Shown here piece after piece: positions 1-8,737 of a DNA stretch of 64,000 bases. Positions within the stretch are counted from its first letter, which is position 1. Each line of letters begins with the position of its first letter. The notes below the pieces were generated by a model. That model saw nothing but the letters and a program-made list of their open reading frames with translations, searched no databases and was not told where the DNA came from. Source of the DNA: Arthrobacter sp. MYb213 (GTDB taxonomy: Bacteria; Actinomycetota; Actinomycetes; Actinomycetales; Micrococcaceae); NCBI RefSeq assembly GCF_002979915.1, contig NZ_PCQA01000006.1, positions 1 through 64,000 of the forward strand, in the 5' to 3' direction. A program made the position numbers and the translations under genes.

Positions 1-1214
1 CACCCCGGAAAACGGCAACACTGGTCACGGACCAACAACAAATCTTTTAACGCTGCCGACGGACGATACTTCGCACGTCCCACATCAATAGCCGCCCCAG
101 TCCACGGATCAGTGAGCACCCGCACCATCGAGGGAGCATCCTGAGCTAACTTCAACGCCACTCCCATCGGGATGGGACCGTACCCTTCAAGGTCAGCTAG
201 CCCCCGGCGAGGATTCACCAGTGCTTCCACCGCCGGGATAGTCACCACTACTCGCGGTTTCAACGGTGTCCCATTGGTAGTGGGCCATCCGTCTAAGAGC
301 GCGTCACGCAGAATATCTGCGTGACGTTGTGCTTGGGTCCGAGTATCGTCTGGGTCTACGTCTTGCTGGGCAAAATATTTCACCGTGTTATAAATCGAGT
401 ACACGTCCTGCGCTGGTGCGTAAAGCTTCAACGCGGCCATCCCATCAGGCTCATCCCACACGGTCACACACCGTGCCTCCTTCGCAGATTCGTGACGATC
501 AGCAGCCGAGACGGGATCTAATTTACGGTGCAACCGGCGGGCACGCTGACTAAAACTAGCGTCACTGGCGGTCTTCGCAACCGGTAAGAGTGAGTGCTCC
601 ATGCGGCGGATATCCTCTGGGGCAAGGTCTTGTGCTTGCTTCACCATCTCTTGGGCGGCTTTAGTGGTGATCAGCCCGCGGGACAACGCGTTCAACGTCT
701 CAGGACATAGGTAGCGTAGTCCTTTGGCGGTGAACAGTTTCGACCGTGTTTTCTCGACCGTTTCACGCAAGGCGACGGCCGCTTCCGCGACGAAGCTGGA
801 GGTGATGATCTGGTCGCTGGCGGGGTCCACCCCGTAGTAGTGTGCGCTGATGCGTTGGTCGCGTTGCTTTTCTGTTTCACCTGCAGGGGCGGTGCTGGTG
901 GTGTCGGCAGTGTATTCGGCGGCTGCGTGGGCGACCAGTTCGATGCTGTCGGTGAGGATCACTGCTTCGGCTGCGTCTAGGGCACGGCGTAGGTGGGCGA
1001 TGGCTTGGAGTTCGGTGAGTCCTTGGCTGGGGTTGGTGCGTGCCGGTCCGTGGTAGAGGGTGGAGGCGAGTTCTAGGACTTGCGCGAATTCGTTTTCGTG
1101 TTCAATCGCGCTAGTGAGTGGTCCGTCGAGGTGGGAGATGTTCCTGGTTCCTGGCGGGTTCAGCGGTAGACGGTGTTCGTCGTCGTCGTTGGTGAATGCA
1201 TGCTGAATGCTCAT
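1..1214 (-). CDS. DUF222 / HNH endonuclease-type protein (3' end outside window)
   Basis: Reading leftward from an ATG at 1214, 404 codons are open without a stop and run off the left edge. The N-terminal ~300 residues have the long helical character of the DUF222 (13E12-repeat) family. The last visible residues, LLLVRDQCCRFPG, match the motif that opens the HNH nuclease module in these proteins, so the catalytic His and Asn residues should lie just outside the window. These proteins are multicopy in Actinobacteria and their role is unsettled; nuclease activity is inferred from the family. No neighbouring gene explains it. Confidence 0.8.
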   Translation of the reverse strand, partial: MSIQHAFTNDDDEHRLPLNPPGTRNISHLDGPLTSAIEHENEFAQVLELASTLYHGPARTNPSQGLTELQAIAHLRRALDAAEAVILTDSIELVAHAAAEYTADTTSTAPAGETEKQRDQRISAHYYGVDPASDQIITSSFVAEAAVALRETVEKTRSKLFTAKGLRYLCPETLNALSRGLITTKAAQEMVKQAQDLAPEDIRRMEHSLLPVAKTASDASFSQRARRLHRKLDPVSAADRHESAKEARCVTVWDEPDGMAALKLYAPAQDVYSIYNTVKYFAQQDVDPDDTRTQAQRHADILRDALLDGWPTTNGTPLKPRVVVTIPAVEALVNPRRGLADLEGYGPIPMGVALKLAQDAPSMVRVLTDPWTGAAIDVGRAKYRPSAALKDLLLVRDQCCRFPG

Positions 1215-1454
1215 AGTCTATTTTCCCGCGTGGTACCGACATTTTGGTGGGGTTTTCACGGGTTGTGGACTGCTCAGAAAAGAACTTTTGCCATCTTGGA
1301 TTACTCTATTTTTGGTCCAAAGCTAAAACGATGATCTTAGCTAGATACGAAAGAAAACCATCGGCTTTGAACTATGCCAAGCCTGAGCATTTTCATATTG
1401 CCTGTTAGTAAGTGACTGAAAAATTGCGTCACTCGCCAAAGGCTGGGCCGACGT

Positions 1455-1826
1455 TTAGTTCTTGGGCAATAAGCTCGAGGCCAAGGATTCTAAAGCCCCG
1501 GGAACTACAGAAAAGTATGCCCACACCCCACGCTTTTCGCGATGCAGGATGCCCGCGTCAACCAGGATCTTCAAATGGTGGGAGACCGTGGGTTGTTTCA
1601 ACCCCAGCGGCTCAGATAAGTCACAGACGCAGGTTTCCAACTCTTCGCTTGACGACACGATGGAAAGAATCCGCAGTCGGTTGGGATCGCTCAAGGCTTT
1701 GAAGCGCGCGGCGAGCAGCTCGGCTTCCGTGAGCTGCAAAACCTTGTCACCAGAAGCTGGAACACAGCACGTCTCATCGGTTATCTGTAGACCCAACTCA
1801 ACAGTATCTGTGGTGGTTGCACTCAT
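1455..1826 (-). CDS. arsR: ArsR-family arsenic-responsive repressor
   Basis: This 123-residue winged-helix protein should repress the divergent arsenic genes and be released by As(III). The recognition helix is around residues 75-95 (GLKQPTVSHHLKIL). Two thiol sites are visible: Cys20-Cys21 near the N terminus and Cys66-X-Cys68 (TCVCDL) before the DNA-binding helix. ArsR of Corynebacterium glutamicum is known to use an N-terminal vicinal Cys pair with a further Cys, so this protein could use Cys20/21 plus Cys66 or Cys68. It is divergent from the ACR3 gene with a 109-bp gap holding a strong inverted repeat. As(III) rather than another thiophilic metal is inferred from the neighbours. Confidence 0.92.
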   Translation of the reverse strand: MSATTTDTVELGLQITDETCCVPASGDKVLQLTEAELLAARFKALSDPNRLRILSIVSSSEELETCVCDLSEPLGLKQPTVSHHLKILVDAGILHREKRGVWAYFSVVPGALESLASSLLPKN

Positions 1827-1891
1827 GTGGACGGCCCTTTTCTACACTCTTTACAGAGATTGACAAACGTCGATATAGACAACCATACTCG

Positions 1892-1915
1892 AGACATCGA
1901 CATTCGTCGATGTCT
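1892..1915. promoter_or_regulatory. Predicted ArsR operator
   Basis: AGACATCGAC-ATTC-GTCGATGTCT is a perfect inverted repeat with 10-bp arms and a 4-nt spacer, centred about 32 bp before the GTG of the ACR3 gene and about 77 bp before arsR. A weaker copy of the half-site (GTCGATATAGAC) lies at 1869-1880. Position and symmetry fit an ArsR dimer site controlling both directions. Confidence 0.7.
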
Positions 1916-1935
1916 ACTTTTGGAGCGATGCCTGC

Positions 1936-3021
1936 GTGACACCTACGACCGCGCCTGACACGGCCCCCGTGTCGGTAAAACTTTCTTTCCTTGACCGATA
2001 TCTCGCGCTATGGATCCTGCTAGCTATGGGCGTCGGTCTGGGATTAGGGCGTATCTTCCCGCAAATTGGCGCGCTCCTAGATCGTTTCACCATCGCTGGG
2101 GTTTCGGTGCCGATCGCTATCGGCCTGCTAGTGATGATGTATCCGGTCCTTGCGAAGGTCCGTTACAACGAAACTGGTCGGGTGTTGGCCGATAAGAAAC
2201 TTATGATCACTTCACTAGTGATCAACTGGGTATTGGCTCCGGCGTTCATGTTCGTCTTGGCCTGGGTGTTCCTTGCAGACCTTCCCGAATACCGCACCGG
2301 TCTGATCATCGTAGGCCTTGCTCGTTGTATTGCCATGGTTTTCATCTGGAACGATCTGGCATGCGGTGACCGTGAAGCTGCTGCGGTATTGGTCGCTATC
2401 AACTCCGTCTTCCAGGTGTTTGCCTTCGGCGCTCTGGGCTGGTTCTACCTACAGCTCCTTCCATCTTGGCTCGGATTGGAAACCACTAGCGCAGAATTCT
2501 CCATCGCCGCGATCACGCTTTCGGTCTTAGTCTTCCTGGGCATTCCACTACTCACCGGATTCCTCACGCGAACCTTCGGTGAAAAGATCAAGGGACGCGA
2601 CTGGTACGAGAATAAATTCTTGCCAAAAATCGGACCATGGGCGCTATACGGACTGCTGTTCACCATTGTGTTGCTCTTCGCGTTGCAAGGCGACAACATC
2701 ATCTCCAAGCCACTGGACGTAGTGCGCATGGCGATTCCGCTATTGATCTACTTCGTTGTGGTTTTCGGAGCCGGAATGCTTATCGGCCACGCGCTAAAGC
2801 TCGGCTACCCACGCACCACCACGCTGGCATTCACCGCTGCTGGCAATAACTTTGAGCTAGCCATCGCCGTGGCTATCGCAACCTTCGGAGCTACCAGTGG
2901 ACAGGCTCTGGCAGGCGTAGTCGGCCCGCTAATTGAGGTACCAATCCTCGTTGCATTGGTCTCCGTAGCCTTGTGGGCCAGAAAATTCTTCCCCACCACT
3001 TCGACAACTATTTCTTCCTAG
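1936..3021 (+). CDS. acr3: ACR3-family arsenite efflux transporter
   Basis: This 361-residue polytopic membrane protein should extrude arsenite using the proton gradient. About ten hydrophobic segments are visible from residue 20 on. The family-defining cysteine in the fourth membrane segment is present at Cys131 (LARCIAMVFIWNDLACGD). The start is GTG with a weak GGAG upstream; the only nearby ATG (1928) is closed after three codons. It is the first gene of a rightward run acr3-arsC-flavoprotein-pstS, 10 bp ahead of arsC, and presumably is controlled by the operator at 1892-1915. It is often annotated arsB, but this is the ACR3 and not the E. coli ArsB family. Confidence 0.95.
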   Translation: MTPTTAPDTAPVSVKLSFLDRYLALWILLAMGVGLGLGRIFPQIGALLDRFTIAGVSVPIAIGLLVMMYPVLAKVRYNETGRVLADKKLMITSLVINWVLAPAFMFVLAWVFLADLPEYRTGLIIVGLARCIAMVFIWNDLACGDREAAAVLVAINSVFQVFAFGALGWFYLQLLPSWLGLETTSAEFSIAAITLSVLVFLGIPLLTGFLTRTFGEKIKGRDWYENKFLPKIGPWALYGLLFTIVLLFALQGDNIISKPLDVVRMAIPLLIYFVVVFGAGMLIGHALKLGYPRTTTLAFTAAGNNFELAIAVAIATFGATSGQALAGVVGPLIEVPILVALVSVALWARKFFPTTSTTISS

Positions 3022-3031
3022 GAGATCATCC

Positions 3032-3445
3032 ATGAGCACCATTGAAAAGCCATCAGTATTATTCGTTTGTGTCCACAATGCCGGCCGTTCGCAGATGGCC
3101 GCAGCATTCCTCTCACACCTCTCCGAAGGTCGTATCGAGGTACGCTCAGCAGGTTCGGCGCCGGCCAACACGGTCAACCCGGCCGCGGTTGAAGCTATGA
3201 ACGAGTTGGGCATCGATATGTCCGCCGAAACTCCGAAGATCCTAACCACTGAGGCCGTCAAAGACTCAGACGTCGTGATCACTATGGGTTGCGGCGATAC
3301 GTGCCCAATCTTCCCAGGCAAGCGGTACGAGGACTGGAAGCTTGATGACCCGGCTGGCCAGGGTGTCGATGCTGTTCGCCCGATCCGCGATGACATTCGT
3401 GGACGTATTCAGACGCTCATCGCAGAGCTTCTACCCACCGCGTAA
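3032..3445 (+). CDS. arsC: Arsenate reductase, low-molecular-weight phosphatase fold
   Basis: This 137-residue protein should reduce As(V) to As(III), which the ACR3 pump then exports. The P-loop C-X5-R-S is at Cys13-Arg19 (CVHNAGRS). Cys86 and Cys90 (MGCGDTC) match the resolving-cysteine region of thioredoxin-type enzymes, and DDPAGQG supplies the general-acid Asp loop. In Actinobacteria related enzymes may instead use mycothiol and mycoredoxin; a mycothione reductase lies about 9 kb away, but the motifs alone do not decide the reductant. SD GGAG is 7 nt before the ATG. It lies 10 bp after acr3 and 21 bp before the flavoprotein gene. Confidence 0.94.
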   Translation: MSTIEKPSVLFVCVHNAGRSQMAAAFLSHLSEGRIEVRSAGSAPANTVNPAAVEAMNELGIDMSAETPKILTTEAVKDSDVVITMGCGDTCPIFPGKRYEDWKLDDPAGQGVDAVRPIRDDIRGRIQTLIAELLPTA

Positions 3446-3466
3446 ATCCGTCTTTTAGGAGTCAAA

Positions 3467-4969
3467 ATGACCACGAACTATCCCGTAGTTGTCATTGGCG
3501 CCGGACCAACCGGTCTGGCAGCCGCCGCACACCTGATCGAACAGGACCAAGAAGTTCTAGTTCTCGAAGCAGGAGCAAGCGTTGGCGCCGCCATTGAGCA
3601 GTGGAAGCACATTAAGTTGTTCTCCCCCTGGCGCTTCAACATCGATGCCGCCGCGCGACGCTTGCTGGAAAACACCAGCGACTGGGCAGCCCCACGGGAA
3701 ACCAAGTTGCCTACCGGCGCTGAACTACTGGAGCAATACCTCGAGCCTCTGGCAAATCACCCCAAGCTAGCCTCACAGATCAAATACGGTCACCGAGTGA
3801 CCAAGATCAGTCGCTTGCATCAGGATGGTCGAGGCATTGATAAGGCACGCACCGCAGACCGCGATGAGTCGTTGTTCTTGATCCGCACCGAAACCACGCA
3901 GGGCACTGTAGACCTTCAGGCACGCGCAGTCATTGATGCCACCGGCACCTGGAACCAGCCAAACCCGGTAGGACGTTCCGGTATCGAGGCAATTGGCGAG
4001 GCCGAAGCCCGCGCCGCAGGCTTCATCACGTCCCCCTTGCCAGATCCATTGGGTGCAGACAGCGAAGATCTTGCTGACAAAACCATCCTGGTACTTGGCG
4101 CCGGCCACTCGGCGGCGAACACCATCATCTCGCTGGGCCGTTTGCAGAAAGAACACCCTGACACCAAGGTGTTGTGGGGCTTGCGCGGTCAGGCAAACCC
4201 GATTCGTCTTTACGGCGGCGGAGCAGCAGATGAGCTTCCCGCACGCGGGCAGCTGGGCACTTCGCTTCGTCGACTGGTAGAAAATGAGCACGTCAACCTA
4301 GTAGAAAACGTGTCCGTTAGTTCCCTGACGGTCGGCGAGAAGTTGAGCGTGAAGCTAGCTGACGGCCGAGTGCTGGAAGTGGACCGAATCGTTCCGGCCA
4401 CCGGCTTCCGTCCGGATCTGAGCATGCTCTCAGAACTGCGTTTGGATCTTGACCAGACCGTTGAAGCACCCAGTGCCTTGGGTCCTTTGATCGATCCAGA
4501 ATTCCACAGCTGCGGCACCGTCAGCGCCCACGGCGAGAAGGAGCTTTCCCACCCGGAGAAGAACTTCTACATCGTTGGCATGAAGAGCTACGGACGCGCA
4601 CCTACCTTCCTGATGGCCACCGGTTACGAGCAGGTTCGCTCCATCGCCGCTCACCTATCCGGAGATCACGAGGCTGCCCGCAGAGTTGAACTGGACCTCC
4701 CTGAGACCGGAGTATGTTCTACCGATCTAGGTGGCTCCTGCGACGCGCCAGCGGCGGCTTCATCCTGCTCCAGCGAACCAGCACCTGTTGCCGATTCATG
4801 CTGCGGGTCAACCGTTGAGGCTGCTCCGGCCACTGATTGCTGTGGGACCGAAGCTCCGAATAAACAGGCCAACGACTCGCAGGATTCTTGCTGCGGGTCG
4901 GCGGAACCGCTGACCATCGGTTTTGCAACTGGCACATTGCATGGCAATGTCGAACTAGCAGAAAAATAA
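3467..4969 (+). CDS. ArsO-like FAD/NAD(P)H flavoprotein with Cys-pair tail
   Basis: This is a 500-residue two-dinucleotide-fold flavoprotein. The FAD site GAGPTG is at residues 11-16 and the NAD(P)H site GAGHSA at 211-216, with an ATGFRPD motif at 311-317. It resembles the putative flavin monooxygenase ArsO found in ars operons, whose reaction is not firmly established. Unusual is the C-terminal extension after about residue 410: it is Ala/Ser/Pro-rich and carries nine cysteines (417, 425, 434, 445-446, 458-459, 475-476), including three CCG motifs. Such vicinal thiols could bind As(III) or another soft metal (inference). SD TAGGAGTC precedes the ATG. The gene sits between arsC and the PstS-like gene on the same strand. 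Confidence 0.85.
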   Translation: MTTNYPVVVIGAGPTGLAAAAHLIEQDQEVLVLEAGASVGAAIEQWKHIKLFSPWRFNIDAAARRLLENTSDWAAPRETKLPTGAELLEQYLEPLANHPKLASQIKYGHRVTKISRLHQDGRGIDKARTADRDESLFLIRTETTQGTVDLQARAVIDATGTWNQPNPVGRSGIEAIGEAEARAAGFITSPLPDPLGADSEDLADKTILVLGAGHSAANTIISLGRLQKEHPDTKVLWGLRGQANPIRLYGGGAADELPARGQLGTSLRRLVENEHVNLVENVSVSSLTVGEKLSVKLADGRVLEVDRIVPATGFRPDLSMLSELRLDLDQTVEAPSALGPLIDPEFHSCGTVSAHGEKELSHPEKNFYIVGMKSYGRAPTFLMATGYEQVRSIAAHLSGDHEAARRVELDLPETGVCSTDLGGSCDAPAAASSCSSEPAPVADSCCGSTVEAAPATDCCGTEAPNKQANDSQDSCCGSAEPLTIGFATGTLHGNVELAEK

Positions 4970-5065
4970 CCCTCCGGTGTCACGGTGGCTGTTCGCAGCT
5001 GCCGTGACACCACTGCTAACTTTTCTTCCCCCCTCCCTGACTCTCCCAGCACCTCAGGAGCCCTG

Positions 5066-6214
5066 ATGCGCCCAACTAATCCACCTCGACGTTTCGCTCT
5101 TCGATCCCCGAGTTCCGTCGCGGCACTCGGACTTGGAATCACCGTGTTACTAACCGGGTGCGGCTCCGACTATCCGCTCGGTGAGGCGCAGAAGGAGGCC
5201 GCTAAGGCAAATACCTCCGACTTGCGTGGCACCTTGACCGGTGGTGGCTCCACTGCACAGAACGCTGCCATGAACGCGTGGACTACCGGTTTCTCTGTCC
5301 TGCATCCCAAGGTACAGGTGCAGTATGCCTCGGTTGGCTCCGGCGCCGGACGCGAAGGCCTGCTGGCCTCAGCTACAGAATTCGCTGGCTCAGATGCGTA
5401 CCTCAAAGACGAAGAGGTCAAGCGCTCGCAACAGACTTGCGGACCGGGTGGTGCCATCAACATCCCCGCCTATATCTCCCCTATAGCCATCACGTTCAAC
5501 CTGCCAGGTATCAATGAATTGAACCTTGACGCGGACACCATCGCCGGTATCTTCAACCGGGACATCCGCTCTTGGCAAGATCCTGCGATCGCCAAGCTCA
5601 ACCCAGGGGTAGAACTGCCCGATGTCCCGATGACGGTAGTGGCACGCTCCGATGATTCAGGCACCACCGAAAACTTCACCGAATATCTGCATAGCGCCGC
5701 GCCGAAGGTCTGGAAGTACGAGCCCGATGGTAGCTGGCCTAACGATATTTCCTTGGAAAAAGCGCAGGGTAACGCCGGCGTCGTAACCACCGTGGCACGC
5801 ACCGAAGGCACCATCGCTTACGCCGACGATTCACTCGTTGACGCAACCTTGGGCAAGGTAAAGCTCAAGGTTGGTGACGAGTTTGTCGAGGTTAGCGGAG
5901 AGGCAGCTGCCCTAGCAGTAGCGGAATCTAAACGCGTCGAAGGCCGAGATACCCACGATATTGCCCTTGAACTAGACCGGAAGACCACAGCACCCGGAGC
6001 ATATCCGTTGGTACTGGTCTCCTACTTGCTGTTCTGCAGTTCATACGAGGATCCGCAGACCGTGGAGCTGATCAAAACCTTCGGTCACTACGTAGTCAGC
6101 GATGAAGGCCAAAAGATCGCCGCTGATTCCGCAAAGAGTGCACCAATGCCAGAACGTTTAGCTAAGGATGCAAACGCCGCGATCGACTCGATTGACGTGC
6201 TCGGCGCAAACTAG
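5066..6214 (+). CDS. pstS: PstS-like phosphate/arsenate-binding lipoprotein
   Basis: This 382-residue periplasmic-type binding protein is of the PstS family. The start at 5066 is chosen because AGGAG lies 5 nt upstream and because a basic n-region, a hydrophobic segment and a lipobox (LLTGC) follow directly; an in-frame ATG at 4985 would add 27 residues ahead of the signal peptide. Ligand-binding loops typical of PstS are visible: TGGGSTAQ, VGSGAGREG and RSDDSGTTENF. No pstCAB genes accompany it in this window. Its place as last gene of the ars run, before a strong terminator, suggests it is co-expressed with arsenic detoxification; whether it prefers phosphate or arsenate cannot be read from the sequence. 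Confidence 0.9.
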   Translation: MRPTNPPRRFALRSPSSVAALGLGITVLLTGCGSDYPLGEAQKEAAKANTSDLRGTLTGGGSTAQNAAMNAWTTGFSVLHPKVQVQYASVGSGAGREGLLASATEFAGSDAYLKDEEVKRSQQTCGPGGAINIPAYISPIAITFNLPGINELNLDADTIAGIFNRDIRSWQDPAIAKLNPGVELPDVPMTVVARSDDSGTTENFTEYLHSAAPKVWKYEPDGSWPNDISLEKAQGNAGVVTTVARTEGTIAYADDSLVDATLGKVKLKVGDEFVEVSGEAAALAVAESKRVEGRDTHDIALELDRKTTAPGAYPLVLVSYLLFCSSYEDPQTVELIKTFGHYVVSDEGQKIAADSAKSAPMPERLAKDANAAIDSIDVLGAN

Positions 6215-6233
6215 AAGATTTCTTATTCAAAAG

Positions 6234-6266
6234 GTGGCGACGGGTTTGATTCCGTCGCCACTTTTT
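6234..6266. terminator. Terminator after ars operon
   Basis: GTGGCGACGG pairs perfectly with CCGTCGCCAC around an 8-nt loop and is followed by TTTTT. It ends the ars run and lies 13 bp beyond the stop of the convergent SulP gene, so it may serve both directions. Confidence 0.85.
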
Positions 6267-6278
6267 ATTCCACTTCGC

Positions 6279-7802
6279 TTAGTGACCGCCGAGCTTTCCA
6301 CGCATGCGTTCACGCATATTGGTACTGGCCAGGTTCAGACCTGAAACTTCCACATTTTTCCCATACTTTTCGTACTTGTCCGTAATGGAATCTAAAGCCG
6401 CTATGGTCGAGGCATCCCACAGATGTGATTGATGCATATCAATGACGACGTTCTCAGGATCCTCAGCGTAGTTGAACTGCGTGTACAAGTCATTGGACGA
6501 AGCGAAGAATAACTCTCCATTGACCACATACTTCGCAATTTCCTGATCAAAATGTTCTTCCACCGTGCGGGTCACCGTCACGAAGTGTGCCACGCGGTTT
6601 GCGAAGAGCACCATCGCGGTCAATACACCGGCGCCGACGCCGATTGCGAGGTTGTGGGTGGCAACGGTGAAGATCACGGTCACCAGCATGACGGTGGTTT
6701 CGCTCTTAGGCATCATACGCAGAGTGGAGGGCTTGATACTGTGCCAGTCGAAGGTTGCAATCGATACAAAGATCATCACGGCAACCAGAGCGGCCATCGG
6801 GATCAGCGCAACAATATCGCCTAAGACGACCACCAAGATCAGCAGGAAGACACCGGCAAGGAAGGTGGAAATTCGTGTACGCGCGCCGGAAGCTTTCACG
6901 TTGATCATGGTTTGCCCGATCATCGCGCAACCACCCATGCCGCCAAAGAAACCGGTAATAATATTTGCGGCGCCCTGTCCCCAAGACTCGCGGGTCTTGT
7001 TCGAGTGCGTGTCGGTGACATCATCTACCAACTTGGCAGTCATTAGTGATTCAAGAAGTCCCACGAAGGCCATAGCCAGGGCGTAGGGGAAAATAATCTG
7101 CAACGACTCAAGGTTCAACGGAATATCCGGGAAGAACAGCGCCGGCAGAGATTCAGGTAGGTCTCCCTTGTCCCCTACCGTAGGAACAGCCAGGGACGCA
7201 AAAACGGTGATGAGGGTCAAGACGGCGATGGCGACCAGCGGAGCTGGGATCGCGGTAGTAAGTTTCGGTAGGCCGAACACGATCAACAGTCCCAGCGCGG
7301 TCAGTGGGTAGACCAGCCAAGGGACACCTAGTAGTTCTGGGACCTGGGACATGAAAATCAGGATCGCCAGCGCATTGACGAAGCCAACCATCACCTGACG
7401 CGGAATGAACCGCATCAGTTTGGCAACTCCTAAGACCGCAAGAAGAACCTGGAAAATGCCGGCCATAATTACTGCGGCGATGAAGTAGTCAATACCGTGA
7501 CTTTCCACCAACGGTGCGATCACTAGGGCGATGGCACCGGTAGCGGCGGAAATCATGGCGGGACGTCCGCCAAGGAAGGCGATTGAGACCGCCATGGTAA
7601 AGGACGCAAAGAGACCAATGCGTGGGTCAACTCCGGCGATGATGGAGAAGGCGATGGCCTCTGGAATGAGGGCCAGCGCGACGACCAGTCCGGCGAGTAC
7701 TTCGGTTTTAAGTAGACGCGGAGACTTCAAGGTTCGTAGCACCGATTGCCGCTCCACGGGTGTGAGAGCTTGGTGTTCTACGGGTGCTTGTGTGCTCACG
7801 AA
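6279..7802 (-). CDS. SulP-family anion permease with STAS domain
   Basis: This inner-membrane SulP/SLC26-type transporter has ten or more hydrophobic segments and a C-terminal cytoplasmic STAS domain. The N-terminal part contains the family pattern IPEAIAFSIIAGVDPRIGLFAS, split here by membrane spans, and the STAS core reads VVIDMHQSHLWDAST. Substrate may be sulfate, bicarbonate or another anion; sequence alone does not decide. I take GTG at 7802 as start because GGAG lies 8 nt before it; an upstream ATG at 7817 would add five residues (MNGVS) but has no visible Shine-Dalgarno. A MerR regulator is transcribed divergently. Confidence 0.9.
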   Translation of the reverse strand, partial: FVSTQAPVEHQALTPVERQSVLRTLKSPRLLKTEVLAGLVVALALIPEAIAFSIIAGVDPRIGLFASFTMAVSIAFLGGRPAMISAATGAIALVIAPLVESHGIDYFIAAVIMAGIFQVLLAVLGVAKLMRFIPRQVMVGFVNALAILIFMSQVPELLGVPWLVYPLTALGLLIVFGLPKLTTAIPAPLVAIAVLTLITVFASLAVPTVGDKGDLPESLPALFFPDIPLNLESLQIIFPYALAMAFVGLLESLMTAKLVDDVTDTHSNKTRESWGQGAANIITGFFGGMGGCAMIGQTMINVKASGARTRISTFLAGVFLLILVVVLGDIVALIPMAALVAVMIFVSIATFDWHSIKPSTLRMMPKSETTVMLVTVIFTVATHNLAIGVGAGVLTAMVLFANRVAHFVTVTRTVEEHFDQEIAKYVVNGELFFASSNDLYTQFNYAEDPENVVIDMHQSHLWDASTIAALDSITDKYEKYGKNVEVSGLNLASTNMRERMRGKLGGH

Positions 7803-7930
7803 TGAGACTCCATTCATTGATGGATTTAGGGCATAAGCCCTTGGGATTGCATAGAATTCTTGGTAGCGCGTCGTTGCGCTCAGTAGGAGTCAAGGGCTAC
7901 CTCTTCGGTAGGGCTTGCAAAATCTAGTTC

Positions 7931-7958
7931 AACTCTAACCTAACGTGAGGGTAGGGTT
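7931..7958. promoter_or_regulatory. Candidate MerR operator
   Basis: AACTCTAACCT-N6-AGGGTAGGGTT is an imperfect inverted repeat (9 of 11 positions pair) ending 25 bp before the MerR start codon and about 130 bp before the SulP start. MerR proteins bind dyads lying between over-spaced promoter boxes, often autoregulating. Confidence 0.45.
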
Positions 7959-7983
7959 GTAATTGACGATCACGGAGGATCCC

Positions 7984-8376
7984 ATGACTGAACCCGAACC
8001 AATAGCCACCAACACGCGCACCCTACACATTGGTGACATGGTCGAGGCCACAGGACTCTCACACCGCACCATCCGTCACTACGATGAGGTGGGACTCCTG
8101 CCGGCCAGTACCCGTAGCGAGGGCGGATTTCGCTTATATACCGAATCAGATTTACAGCGCATGCTGGTCATCCGTTCTATGAAGCCACTGGGTTTCACCT
8201 TGGAAGAGATGGGCGAACTGCTAGATACAGTAGACATTTTGGACGCTGAACCGGGCAACAAAACCGCACGTGTTAAGCTCGACGAATACACCGAACGAGC
8301 CATCACCAAGCGCAATAAGTTGGCACTAAATCTTGAACGAGCCGAATCATTCATCGCTGACCTGCATACCAAATGA
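7984..8376 (+). CDS. MerR-family transcriptional regulator
   Basis: This 130-residue regulator has an N-terminal winged helix-turn-helix (HIGDMVEATGLSHRTIRHYDEVGLLP) typical of MerR, here given in two motifs: GLSHRTIRHYDEVGLLP and GGFRLY. A helical dimerisation region follows. No cysteine-rich metal site or large ligand domain is present, so the inducer is not apparent. ATG 7984 has GGAGG 5 nt upstream; a TTG at 7963 in frame is less likely. The divergent SulP permease is the obvious candidate target. The MerR gene stands alone on this strand; the next gene, nhaA, begins 361 bp later. Confidence 0.88.
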   Translation: MTEPEPIATNTRTLHIGDMVEATGLSHRTIRHYDEVGLLPASTRSEGGFRLYTESDLQRMLVIRSMKPLGFTLEEMGELLDTVDILDAEPGNKTARVKLDEYTERAITKRNKLALNLERAESFIADLHTK

Positions 8377-8737
8377 GTGAGCACTGCTCGCGCATTCAGA
8401 CCATTTCGGGGACATTTTCTAGCTACCAATAGCAGGAAGTAGCGGACAAAAACCGCATTAGGGGCCAGTGGCCCGACACTATAGAGTTGAAGTATGTCCT
8501 ACTTGGTTATCACGCATGTGCAGCGCTTGACCGCTGCCGTTTTTCCTAAGGGGAAACTGCTGACCAAGCGTGCCAGTGGCACCAACGGGTGGATGAGTTC
8601 CTGGGGAACGAACGCGCACGGCGAAATCGCTGGCTGCCCACCACCGCGCTACTAATCGCGCGCCCCACACACTTTTATTAGGTACCTTTCGCGCGCCTTC
8701 GCGCCATTTTCCCTTTCTCTAAGAAGGACACCTTATT
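8377..8737. other. Intergenic region before nhaA
   Basis: No firm gene. One 53-codon frame (8494-8655, plus strand) is open and reported separately as doubtful. The stretch 8680-8720 before nhaA is pyrimidine-rich and probably the nhaA leader. I see no clear hairpin-plus-T-run terminator for the MerR gene. Confidence 0.5.
8494..8655 (+). CDS. Possible small ORF, 53 aa
   Basis: ATG at 8494 opens 53 codons beginning MSYLVITHVQRLTAAVFPKG, ending at TAA 8655. It lacks a good Shine-Dalgarno (only GTTGAAG) and resembles nothing I recognise. It could be a leader peptide for nhaA or chance. Confidence 0.2.
   Translation: MSYLVITHVQRLTAAVFPKGKLLTKRASGTNGWMSSWGTNAHGEIAGCPPPRY

Noticed and set aside
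4985-5065. Longer N terminus for the PstS-like protein
   Set aside because: ATG 5066 has AGGAG at 5 nt and starts directly before the signal peptide; the extension would put 27 polar residues ahead of it.
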